A stretch of DNA of 34,859 bases from Patescibacteria group bacterium (GTDB lineage: Bacteria > Patescibacteriota > Patescibacteriia > UBA2591 > JABMQE01): assembly GCA_018896645.1 (NCBI GenBank), contig JAHIMF010000056.1, forward strand, positions 1-34,859, in the 5' to 3' direction. This document shows, one piece after another, positions 6,073 through 13,071 of this stretch (its first letter is position 1; each line of letters begins with the position of its first letter). The notes beneath the pieces are model-generated. The model was given only the letters and a program-made list of their open reading frames with translations, had not been told where the DNA came from and searched no databases. A program made the translations under genes and the position numbers.

Positions 6073-7689
6073 TCACCGTATCTCCTCCTTCTTCTCCTTG
6101 ATAAAATAGCGCCACTGTTCTAAAAATTCTACAAACATCAAAAACGGCGTATCGATTAAAAGATTAAAGACTACGGTTACGATATTATATTTTTTCCAAC
6201 GCATCGAAAGCCACTTGCCGGCCTGAATAATCGGCAAAGACAGAGGATCAATAATAATATGAAAAAGTCGATCTTTTGCTTCGGTAACATGCAACTCTCG
6301 GGCCCGCTGCCTGATCTGGGTTCCGGTAAAAGCGATTAAAGATGTAAAAATAATCAATAGCAGATAAGAAAGCGGCGGGAATTCCAACACATACATAACC
6401 CCGATGAAGGCGCCGAAACAAATACAAAAACTGACAAGATAAAGAAAGCCAATTATTATTTTGGAGGCAAGGTTGCGGCTTCGAGGATAAATTTCTATCT
6501 CGTAAACATATCTTTTAGTGCTCTCATAAACTATTTTTTGAACCTCGGCCATCACCAGCCGAAAATTACCTTTCTTGGGCGGTCTAATGGTCACTACTAT
6601 GAGAAACATCAAAAATGTCGGACCAGCAACATCAATAATAGCCGCTAATGAATTAATGTGCCCCATTACATATTTGGTAAAAGGAATCTCCAAAGCATAA
6701 AGGGAAAATACATTAGTGGTAAAAATAGATAAAGTGCTGTAAGTAGCCGCTCTGGAGAGTCTTGATTTTAAAGTCTTGAGCCTGTGGATATAAACTTTTT
6801 TAATCAAACCCACCAACCCTTCCAGGCTCGAGATATTCTCTTCGGTTCCCAGAGGATCCCCCGAAAGCACATCACCCACAAGTAGAAAGGGAGCATCATA
6901 TCTTTCGCAAACTTTATAAAACTTACCGGCCAGGGGGTGGGAAAATTCTTTTTCAATACCTCTCCAAATCACATAAATGTTCTTGGCAATCTCCGCGAGT
7001 TCTTCAGCGGAAAGGTTCGCCCAGTTAAAATAATAATGCCTTAGCAGGTTGTAGGTAATCAATGGGGAATCCAGCTTTAAAAGAGCCTGATGAACCGCAA
7101 TATAAATTTGAATATTTTTCTTTCTCTCGCTCATTTCTTTAAAACGCGCGCCTGCTTTTTTGCCGATTCTAATCCGTTCTCGCATCACCAAATACATATA
7201 CTCTATCAAGGCATTAGCCCGGCCATAAGAAGCCGGGTCTAATATCTCTTCAATCTCACAAGCAGCCACCCCTAAAAAATAAGTGTAAAGCTCGGACTTG
7301 GTTTTAGCCTTGGGCGCCTGGGGCGAGTGCATTAAAACATAAGTATACTTATCAAGTATTTTTTGAACATCTTTAATTTTTGATTGCTCGATGGTGTTAT
7401 TGGGAAAATGGCCGCCCCGGATCAACTCCAAAACAAAAGGCTCCGCAATGTTATTATTATGTTTCTTTAAAAATAATCGCCGCTTTAAAATTCTTTCTAT
7501 GGCTATCCGCCGCATCAAGTGCTTTTCCCGCCAATCCACCACCCTTCTTATTCCCTCATAAAAAACCTCTACTCTGCTAGCCACCTCATCAACATGAATC
7601 GTCGCTACCCCAGTCTTTGGCTGGGATAACTTGTGGCAATCTTGATATTTTTGAATGAGTTTTTTAGTAGCTGGAGAAAGATTAGGCAT
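6073..7689 (-). CDS. Polytopic membrane protein of unknown function
   Basis: A 538-residue protein. The N-terminal 300 residues are soluble, helix-rich and charged. About five hydrophobic segments follow: near 318-338 (STLSIFTTNVFSLYALEIPF), 349-369 (AAIIDVAGPTFLMFLIVV), 411-437, 441-457 and 508-525. The stretch NSLAAIIDVAGPTFLMF may be the best family signature. I do not recognise a named family or catalytic motif. It lies about 190 nt upstream of the 241-residue exported protein, on the same strand. Confidence 0.65.
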   Translation of the reverse strand: MPNLSPATKKLIQKYQDCHKLSQPKTGVATIHVDEVASRVEVFYEGIRRVVDWREKHLMRRIAIERILKRRLFLKKHNNNIAEPFVLELIRGGHFPNNTIEQSKIKDVQKILDKYTYVLMHSPQAPKAKTKSELYTYFLGVAACEIEEILDPASYGRANALIEYMYLVMRERIRIGKKAGARFKEMSERKKNIQIYIAVHQALLKLDSPLITYNLLRHYYFNWANLSAEELAEIAKNIYVIWRGIEKEFSHPLAGKFYKVCERYDAPFLLVGDVLSGDPLGTEENISSLEGLVGLIKKVYIHRLKTLKSRLSRAATYSTLSIFTTNVFSLYALEIPFTKYVMGHINSLAAIIDVAGPTFLMFLIVVTIRPPKKGNFRLVMAEVQKIVYESTKRYVYEIEIYPRSRNLASKIIIGFLYLVSFCICFGAFIGVMYVLEFPPLSYLLLIIFTSLIAFTGTQIRQRARELHVTEAKDRLFHIIIDPLSLPIIQAGKWLSMRWKKYNIVTVVFNLLIDTPFLMFVEFLEQWRYFIKEKKEEIR

Positions 7690-7854
7690 GTTTTTACATC
7701 AATAAAAAATTTATAAAAATAAACAATAATTACTTCTTCTATTATATTGAATATTTCAGAATAGCACAAACGGACAAATAAAGCAACGGGCGAAAAAAGC
7801 TTTTTCTTTCTTAATAATTGGTGTATACTTATTATAGATATAGCGCTGGAACAT

Positions 7855-7945
7855 AAAAACGCGAGAGCAAGAGAACATAAAAACACAAGAACATTAAAAC
7901 ATTAAAACAATTTGCTTTCTTGCTTTAATGTTTTAATGCTTATAA
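7855..7945. repeat. ACATTAAAAC/GCTTTAATG word-repeat hairpin
   Basis: The words AACATTAAAACATTAAAAC and CTTTAATGTTTTAATGC face each other around CAATTTGCTTTCTTG and form a long AT-rich hairpin. The right arm also supplies a TATAAT at 7940-7945 (weak -35 TTGCTT, 15-nt spacing), 19 nt before the next start codon, so the repeat may double as a promoter. Confidence 0.65.
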
Positions 7946-7964
7946 TTTTTAAACTCTTAAATCC

Positions 7965-8219
7965 ATGGACGAGCAACTCATCGGAACCGTCACCCATTAT
8001 TTTGGCAAAATCGGTGTTTGCGCAATCAAACTCACCAACGAATTGGCCGTGGGTGACAAAATCCATATTAAGGGAAATACCACTGAATTCATCCAGGAGG
8101 TAAATTCTATCCAGGTTGAACATGAAGTAACAGAAAAAGCCGGCAAGGATGAAGAAATCGGCATCAAGGTAAACGAAAAAGTGCATGAAGGGGATGAGGT
8201 GTATAAGGTGATTGAATAA
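7965..8219 (+). CDS. EF-Tu domain 2-like small protein
   Basis: An 84-residue protein consisting of a single translation-factor beta-barrel: IGTVTHYFGKIGVCAIKLTN, LAVGDKIHIKGNTTEF, and an EIGIKVNEKVHEGDEVYKV ending. This is the domain 2 pattern of EF-Tu and IF2 without any GTPase domain. Stand-alone proteins of this type are annotated in several bacteria as elongation-factor-like. Their function is not established, and no partner gene is visible next to it. Confidence 0.78.
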   Translation: MDEQLIGTVTHYFGKIGVCAIKLTNELAVGDKIHIKGNTTEFIQEVNSIQVEHEVTEKAGKDEEIGIKVNEKVHEGDEVYKVIE

Positions 8220-8261
8220 TTTGCTGAAAAAGATGAGGAATACCAACGAGAATAAGGACTC

Positions 8262-8365
8262 GCTTTGGTTATTGTTTCATTGCTACATTGTTAAATTGCT
8301 AAATTGTTATCACTAACTCGCATTGTCAATTTAACCTGTAGCAATATAACAATGCTTATTTTGTG
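8262..8365. repeat. ATTGCTAAATTGTT word-repeat spacer
   Basis: Words such as ATTGCTACATTGTTAAATTG and AATTTAACCTGTAGCAAT face each other around CACTAACTCGCATTG and could fold into one long hairpin. No gene is seen. Confidence 0.6.
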
Positions 8366-8415
8366 ATTTTCAGATCTCTTTTTGTTTGTTATATATTAAC
8401 AATTAATAACGAACC

Positions 8416-8634
8416 ATGCCAAGTGATTTCATCTTCAACCAAACTCTAGAGGCAATCAAGGCTATGCCTGAGTATTTAGAAATTGGAAACGACGAACAAA
8501 AATATTATGAACTGGTGGACATAGTCTTGGAAGAATGGGAGGACACGGGCCAATTGCCTGATGATTATGATACTGAAGGACTGCGCAATAAACTCCGGAT
8601 GGAATGGAGAGATATAGAGCAGGAACAGCCGTAA
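8416..8634 (+). CDS. Small acidic protein of unknown function
   Basis: A 72-residue, strongly acidic protein (many Glu and Asp; segments DIVLEEWEDTG and DYDTEGLRNKLRMEWRDIEQ) with no signal peptide or membrane helix. It looks helical. A possible promoter (TTGTTT and TAATAA spaced 16 nt) ends just before the ATG, matching the short-leader pattern seen elsewhere in the window. The family is not recognised. Confidence 0.55.
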   Translation: MPSDFIFNQTLEAIKAMPEYLEIGNDEQKYYELVDIVLEEWEDTGQLPDDYDTEGLRNKLRMEWRDIEQEQP

Positions 8635-8644
8635 TTTATCTGCA

Positions 8645-8822
8645 ATTTTATTAATAACCAAGATACAAGAAATCAGCCAAAGGCTGGCCAGCCTTTGGCT
8701 GGCAAGAAACAAGAAACAAATAAGATACAAACAAATCCCAAATTTTAAATCTTAAACAGTTTGTAATTTGTATCTTGAAGTTTTTTTTGTTATTTGTATC
8801 TTGTGTCCTTGTATCTTGATAA
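8645..8822. repeat. AAGATACAAGAAAC word-repeat spacer
   Basis: Words of the type AAGATACAAG and CTTGTATCTTG occur in both orientations at the two ends, around a twin-hairpin element at 8673-8702. The spacer can fold into a long hairpin. No gene is seen. Confidence 0.65.
8673..8702. repeat. Twin-hairpin element, copy 2
   Basis: TCAGCC-AAA-GGCTGG and CCAGCC-TTT-GGCTGG stand side by side in 30 nt. They match the elements at 5948 and 11224 in architecture and in most stem bases. Confidence 0.85.
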
Positions 8823-8827
8823 AAATT

Positions 8828-10567
8828 ATGTGGAGGAAAAATAAAATAAAAATTATACAAATTATAGCCGGTGCCCTAGTACTCTCGTTTTTTTTATTCC
8901 CTGCAATTTCTAAAGCAAGCTCTTCTGAAAAAATAGAAGCCTTTAATGTTGATATCCATATTAACCAGGATTCCAGTATTACCGTGATTGAAAACATCTT
9001 CTACGACTTTGGAACAAATAGTCACTATGGAATCTATAGGAATATTCCTTTGCAATACAAAAGGCAGGGCGGAAATTATAATCTTCGCCTAAAGGTTATT
9101 TCTGTAAAAGACGAGGCCGGTGAAATGTATCGGTACAAAACGCAACGATTAGGCAGAGATCTCCAAATTAAAATCGGTGATCCCGACTCTCTGGTTTCTG
9201 GCCTGCGGCTTTATAAAATAATATACCGGGTGGAGCGGGCTTTAAATTATTTCCAGGCGCATGATGAACTCTATTGGAATGTTACTGGCAACGACTGGGA
9301 TGTTCCAGTTGAACAGGCTGCGGCTCAGGTCGGTTTGCCTGGTTATGTTAGTCCAAAAAAACTGCAACATGCCTGTTATACTGGCTATTTTGCAGCAGTA
9401 GACCAAAACTGTTTCTCTCAAATTATAACTGGCGGAGTGGTGAAATTTGGTTTAACCCAACCTCTTGGCTCGGCGCAAGGCCTGACTTTAGTCTTTGGCT
9501 TTCCTAAGGGAGTGGTGATTGAGCCAGACACCAGTAAAAAAATTCTCTGGTTCTTGCAAGACAATTGGTTCGTATTTTTACCATTTATCATATTATTTAT
9601 TCTCACTGGCCTTTGGTACGAACTCGGCCGCGATCCCCGCGGCAGAGGAACCATTATCCCGCGCTATGGCCCGCCAGATAATTTAACCGCTGGCGAAGTG
9701 GGGACTATAATTGATGAAAAATTCAATCCCCGAGATATTTCTGCCGCCATTATTGGTTTGGCGGTTCGGGGTTATTTAAAAATCCAAGAAATCAAAATAA
9801 AAAGACTGCTTTTTGAAAAAACTGATTGGGAATTAATAAGACTAAAAAACAAAGACATGCTTGCCGAAACATATGAGAGAAAAATTCTAACGGGAATATT
9901 TGGTGAACAAGATAAAAGAACTTTGGGGACCCTAAAAAATAGTTTCTATGCTCACCTGCCAAAAATAAAAAAAAGCCTTTATCGTTCTTTGGCCAGAAAA
10001 AGATATTTCCCCACCAGTCCTGATAAAGTTAGGTTGACTTATTTTATCATCGGTCTGATTGTAATCGCCCTAGCCTTTCTTTTGGTTGCCATAAACCAGA
10101 ATATCTACACTGGAATATCGATTAGTATCTCTGGAGTATTGATAATCATATTTGCCAGCTTTATGCCCCGAAAGACCAAAAAGGGAGTCCTGGCCCACGA
10201 ACACATCCTGGGATTTAAAAAATATTTGGAAATTGCCGAAAAAGACAGAATGAAATTCCATAATGCGCCGGAAAAACGGCCAGAAACATTTGAAAAATTT
10301 TTGCCTTACGCCATGGCCTTGGGGGTAGAAAAACAATGGGCCCAGCAGTTTAAAAATATCTACACCACTCCCCCGTCTTGGTATAAAGGCGCTTACGCCG
10401 GGCGTTTCTCTAGCATCTACCTTATTAATAACCTTGCTGACTTTTCCAAACAAACCAATCAGGCCCTTGCCGCTAACCGCGGTAGTGCCGGTAGCGGCCG
10501 CTCGGGCTTTGGCGGCGGCGGCTTTTCCGGCGGCGGTTTTGGCGGCGGCGGCGGCGGAAGCTGGTGA
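8828..10567 (+). CDS. DUF2207-family membrane protein
   Basis: A 579-residue protein. It has an N-terminal signal/transmembrane segment (IIAGALVLSFFLFPAISKA). An extracytoplasmic beta domain begins EKIEAFNVDIHINQDSSITV and includes the DUF2207-typical GIYRNIPL. A first membrane helix lies near 243-262 (FVFLPFIILFILTGLWYELG), then a cytoplasmic part with the DUF2207 signature PRYGPPDNLTAGEVGTI, two more helices near 404-440, and a glycine-rich tail (GGGGFSGGGFGGGGGGSW). The DUF2207 family is widespread and its function is unknown. I chose the ATG at 8828. An earlier in-frame ATG at 8768 would put spacer-repeat sequence into the protein. Confidence 0.85.
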   Translation: MWRKNKIKIIQIIAGALVLSFFLFPAISKASSSEKIEAFNVDIHINQDSSITVIENIFYDFGTNSHYGIYRNIPLQYKRQGGNYNLRLKVISVKDEAGEMYRYKTQRLGRDLQIKIGDPDSLVSGLRLYKIIYRVERALNYFQAHDELYWNVTGNDWDVPVEQAAAQVGLPGYVSPKKLQHACYTGYFAAVDQNCFSQIITGGVVKFGLTQPLGSAQGLTLVFGFPKGVVIEPDTSKKILWFLQDNWFVFLPFIILFILTGLWYELGRDPRGRGTIIPRYGPPDNLTAGEVGTIIDEKFNPRDISAAIIGLAVRGYLKIQEIKIKRLLFEKTDWELIRLKNKDMLAETYERKILTGIFGEQDKRTLGTLKNSFYAHLPKIKKSLYRSLARKRYFPTSPDKVRLTYFIIGLIVIALAFLLVAINQNIYTGISISISGVLIIIFASFMPRKTKKGVLAHEHILGFKKYLEIAEKDRMKFHNAPEKRPETFEKFLPYAMALGVEKQWAQQFKNIYTTPPSWYKGAYAGRFSSIYLINNLADFSKQTNQALAANRGSAGSGRSGFGGGGFSGGGFGGGGGGSW

Positions 10568-10577
10568 GGCGAGCCTA

Positions 10578-10652
10578 AAATCCAAAGCCTAAAGTCAAAA
10601 ATATTTTTAACTGAAAACTCAACCTTAGATTTTTGACTTTAGGCTTTAGACT
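10578..10652. repeat. AAAGTCTAAAGCC word-repeat hairpin
   Basis: AAAGCCTAAAGTCAAAAAT and ATTTTTGACTTTAGGCTTT are exact inverted copies about 30 nt apart, so the spacer can form a 19-bp hairpin. Related words occur inside leuS at 27595-27670 and in the spacer at 20025-20066. Confidence 0.8.
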
Positions 10653-10658
10653 TAGTTT

Positions 10659-10814
10659 ATGTTTACCAAAGCTAATCTCTACAAATCTATCTTCTTTGTC
10701 GTCGCCATCAGCACAATATTTTATGTTGGTTTTTATGCTTGGCAAACCGTGCAAGAAGTTAAAACTTTAACTGACGCCCAAACAAACCTTCTTTTAGATA
10801 TCCACAACCAATAA
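10659..10814 (+). CDS. 51-residue single-pass membrane peptide
   Basis: A short open frame encodes MFTKANLYKSIFF, then a hydrophobic helix (FVVAISTIFYVGFYAW) and a polar tail ending LLLDIHNQ. It follows the DUF2207 gene on the same strand, and its stop codon abuts the metK promoter at 10815. No ribosome site is obvious. Clean membrane-helix composition and the fit between neighbours support it, but it could be non-coding. Confidence 0.5.
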   Translation: MFTKANLYKSIFFVVAISTIFYVGFYAWQTVQEVKTLTDAQTNLLLDIHNQ

Positions 10815-10843
10815 TTGACAATGGTTTTTAAAAATAATATAAT
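10815..10843 (+). promoter_or_regulatory. Consensus promoter of the riboswitch-metK transcript
   Basis: TTGACA at 10815-10820 and TATAAT at 10838-10843 are separated by 17 nt, a perfect sigma-70-type match. It lies about 80 nt upstream of the SAM-I aptamer. Confidence 0.88.
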
Positions 10844-10867
10844 AAACTAACAACTAAATATATAACC

Positions 10868-10923
10868 CCTGAACCACATGGGATTCAGGGCAAGCCCTGA
10901 ACCGAGTTTACTCTGGTACAGGG
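10868..10923 (+). repeat. Two palindromes in the metK leader before the aptamer
   Basis: CCCTGAA...TTCAGGG (10868-10890) is followed by CCCTGAACC...GGTACAGGG (10895-10923). Similar CAGTACAGGG/TTTACTG words occur at 2410-2438. They look like a palindromic repeat inserted between promoter and aptamer; the second overlaps the expected 5' strand of P1. Confidence 0.55.
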
Positions 10924-11015
10924 CAAGTTATCAAGAGTGAGTGGAGGCAACTGGGCCTAGGAAACTCCGACAACCACCCCGGTCACAACCGGGGCAGGTG
11001 CCAATTCCAGCCTCT
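10921..11015 (+). promoter_or_regulatory. SAM-I (S-box) riboswitch aptamer
   Basis: The S-box core is readable in order: TTATCAAGAGTGAGTGGAGG, the pseudoknot strand GGGCC, GGAAACTCCGACAACCA, a P3 hairpin (CCCCGG/CCGGGG), and the closing GCAGGTGCCAATTCCAG. SAM-I riboswitches sense S-adenosylmethionine. Here the next gene is metK, so this gives direct feedback control of SAM synthesis. The P1 helix is weak by eye (GGGC with GCCT). Confidence 0.9.
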
Positions 11016-11077
11016 TTAAAAAAGAGGAAAGATAATTGTAATTTTTTACAATGTCTTCCTCTTTTGGAAGATTTTTT
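11011..11077 (+). terminator. SAM-riboswitch expression platform with terminator
   Basis: TCTTCC (11054-11059) and GGAAGA (11066-11071) form a stem followed by six T residues (11072-11077). AAAGAGGAAAGA (11021-11032) can pair instead with TCTTCCTCTTT (11054-11064) as antiterminator, or with CCTCTTT (11011-11017) as a local hairpin. These mutually exclusive pairings are what a transcription attenuator needs. Confidence 0.82.
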
Positions 11078-11091
11078 AGTTTTAAAAACAC

Positions 11092-11180
11092 TTCTACCGA
11101 GCTTTAGCTCAGGGTTCGGCGACTTCAGTCACCAGGTCTCAAGCTAAAGCTTGTTAACCCTGCCCTAAGGGGCGGTAGAA
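11092..11180 (+). promoter_or_regulatory. Second structured leader element, candidate pseudoknot
   Basis: TTCTACCG (11092-11099) pairs with CGGTAGAA (11173-11180) and encloses two crossing helices. AGCTTTAGCT (11100-11109) pairs with AGCTAAAGCT (11142-11151). AGGGTT (11111-11116) pairs with AACCCT (11156-11161). A GCCC-TAAG-GGGC hairpin (11162-11173) follows. The order A-B-A'-B' makes an H-type pseudoknot. The element lies after the attenuator and ends 28 nt before the metK start. It matches no riboswitch class I can name, and it may be repeat-derived. Confidence 0.5.
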
Positions 11181-11208
11181 ATTTAACATTAAAGAAAGGA
11201 AAAACATT

Positions 11209-12282
11209 ATGCCAAACAAAATTTCGGCCGTAGGCCGACCAGCCTCTGGCTGGAAGACCGCGGAGAGCGTGACCGAAGGTCACCCAGACAAGCTCTGCGA
11301 CCAAATCTCTGATGCGTTATTAGACGCATACATCACCCAAGACCCCGAAAGCCGGGTGGCTATGGAAGCTTTTGGCTGCCATGGCGTTATTATGGTCGGC
11401 GGCGAAGTCACCTCCAAGGGCGAGGTTGATGCCGAGGCAATTGCCAAACAAGTTTATAAAGATGTCGGCTATGCTGACACGCCAAAAATTTGGACGCGCA
11501 TTGTTAAACAATCGCCAGACATTGCCCAAGCCGTTGATACTGGCGGCGCTGGCGACCAGGGTATTATGTACGGTTATGCCACCAACGAAACCGAGGAATA
11601 TTTGCCTTTAGGGGTTGTTCTCTCCCACAAGCTAACGCGAGGCCTGGCACAGCTCCGAAAAACCAATCCTGATTTTGCTTGGCTTGGCCCGGATGGAAAA
11701 TCTCAAGTAACACTCAATAATAACAAAATCAAAACAGTTCTTGTATCTACCCAGCATTCAGAGGTCATTAACCAGAGAGAAATCAAACGCCGTTTAACCG
11801 AAATGCTTATCAGGCCTTTGATTGGCGATATCTCTGATGTTGAAATTCTAGTCAATCCAACAGGCAAATTTGTACTGGGCGGCATCCATGCGGATACCGG
11901 GCTCACTGGCAGAAAAATTATGGTTGATACTTACGGCGGCCTGATACCTCAAGGCGGTGGCTGTTTTTCCGGCAAGGACCCCTCTAAAGTTGATAGAAGC
12001 GCGGCTTACATGGCCAGGCACATTGCCAAAAATATTGTTGCTTCTGGCCAGGCTAAGGAATGTTTGGTGAGCTTAGCTTATGCTATCGGCCGGGCCGAAC
12101 CTGTTATGATTGATGTTGATACTTTTAATGAGCAGGATTTAAGCGAATATGTAAAAGAAAAATATGACTTAACACCCAGGGGTATTATTGAGTATCTTGA
12201 TTTACGTAAACCCATTTATCGCGATACTGCCAGCTACGGTCATTTTGGGAATCCGAAGTATAGTTGGGAGAAGATCGTGTAA
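11209..12282 (+). CDS. metK: S-adenosylmethionine synthetase
   Basis: A 357-residue enzyme that makes SAM from methionine and ATP. Family motifs are present: SVTEGHPDKLCDQISDALLD, the ATP-binding GAGDQGIMYGYATNE, STQHSEVI, NPTGKFVLGG and the P-loop-like GGGCFSGKDPSKVDRSA (usually GGGAFSGKDP, so Cys replaces Ala). It is slightly shorter than the usual 380-400. Residues 6-15 (SAVGRPASGW) are encoded exactly by a 30-nt twin-hairpin repeat and have no counterpart in ordinary MetK, where the ESVTEGHPDK block begins within a few residues of Met1. A GAAAGGA ribosome site precedes the ATG. A SAM-I riboswitch controls it. Confidence 0.97.
   Translation: MPNKISAVGRPASGWKTAESVTEGHPDKLCDQISDALLDAYITQDPESRVAMEAFGCHGVIMVGGEVTSKGEVDAEAIAKQVYKDVGYADTPKIWTRIVKQSPDIAQAVDTGGAGDQGIMYGYATNETEEYLPLGVVLSHKLTRGLAQLRKTNPDFAWLGPDGKSQVTLNNNKIKTVLVSTQHSEVINQREIKRRLTEMLIRPLIGDISDVEILVNPTGKFVLGGIHADTGLTGRKIMVDTYGGLIPQGGGCFSGKDPSKVDRSAAYMARHIAKNIVASGQAKECLVSLAYAIGRAEPVMIDVDTFNEQDLSEYVKEKYDLTPRGIIEYLDLRKPIYRDTASYGHFGNPKYSWEKIV
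11224..11253. repeat. Twin-hairpin element inside metK, copy 3
   Basis: TCGGCC-GTA-GGCCGA and CCAGCC-TCT-GGCTGG occupy exactly ten codons near the 5' end of metK. The intergenic copies are at 5948-5977 and 8673-8702. Confidence 0.85.
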
Positions 12283-12462
12283 TGTTTTCATCTGAACATA
12301 TATCCATCTGGCATCTTTTTTTACTGATTTATTGCGCTTCGCTTTTATTAGTTTATTAATAAATTCAATAAATTAATAAATTAATAAATTAATAAATGAA
12401 AATATGAAAGATGAATATATTCAATGTTTTATATTCAAACCGAAGTCTGATAAACCAAGGTC

Positions 12463-12491
12463 TTGATTTCTGGCCCTGTTCATGCTATTCT
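12463..12491 (+). promoter_or_regulatory. Promoter of the YkuK-like gene, leaderless
   Basis: TTGATT at 12463-12468 and TATTCT (preceded by TGC) at 12486-12491 are spaced 17 nt. The ATG at 12498 follows the -10 box by only 6 nt, implying a leaderless or nearly leaderless mRNA. It also supports this start over the in-frame ATG at 12411. Confidence 0.58.
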
Positions 12492-12497
12492 ATCAGC

Positions 12498-12986
12498 ATG
12501 AACAATGACCAATTCCAGAGCCCAAGTAGAGGCAAATTAAATCTTGAAGAGCTAACCCGTGAACTCACTTCATACATCGGTGATGCGCCAAAAATACAGC
12601 ACCGAATTATTATTGGCACTGATTCTGAAGGCAATGGCAGGGTTGAATTTGTGACCGCAATTGTGATTCATCGGGTTGGCCATGGCGGCCGCTATTTTTG
12701 GCAAAAAAGTTACAAAAATAATATTACGGCTCTGCGGCATAAAATTTACGAGGAAACTAATCTCTCTCTTCTTTGGGCCCAAGAACTTCTTAAAAAATTA
12801 AGAGAATCCCGGGGCGAAGATTATCTTGGCGATGACTTGGAAATTCATATTGATGTTGGCGAGGGAGGCGCTACCAGAGATTTAATTAAAGAAGTGGTCG
12901 GTATGGTCAAAGGCAATGGTTTCAACGCTAAAACTAAACCCGAGAGTTTTGGGGCGAGCTCTGTCGCCGACAAGCATGTTAAATGA
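12498..12986 (+). CDS. YkuK-like (DUF458) RNase H-fold protein
   Basis: A 162-residue protein. IIIGTDSEGNGRVEFVTAIV is the first strand of an RNase H-like fold with an acidic residue where the catalytic Asp lies. HIDVGEGGATRDLIKEVVGMV and a C-terminal KPESFGASSVADKHVK match the DUF458 (YkuK) family, which is found in Bacillus and other bacteria and presumed to act on nucleic acid. The reaction is not established. The upstream promoter decides the start at 12498. It shares its strand with the DUF362 gene 85 nt downstream. Confidence 0.75.
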   Translation: MNNDQFQSPSRGKLNLEELTRELTSYIGDAPKIQHRIIIGTDSEGNGRVEFVTAIVIHRVGHGGRYFWQKSYKNNITALRHKIYEETNLSLLWAQELLKKLRESRGEDYLGDDLEIHIDVGEGGATRDLIKEVVGMVKGNGFNAKTKPESFGASSVADKHVK

Positions 12987-13071
12987 GGGGGAAATGACAA
13001 AGCGAGCCGCAGCGAGCTTTGTTATCATGAATAACGAAGCTCACTATCGTTCGCTTCGTCAGCCCACCTTT

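Noticed and set aside
10070-10585. 171-residue minus-strand frame rich in alanine
   Set aside because: It is the antisense shadow of the glycine-rich tail of the DUF2207 gene.
10941-11147. 68-residue plus-strand open frame over the metK leader
   Set aside because: It lies across the SAM-I aptamer and terminator, whose conserved RNA features explain the sequence better.
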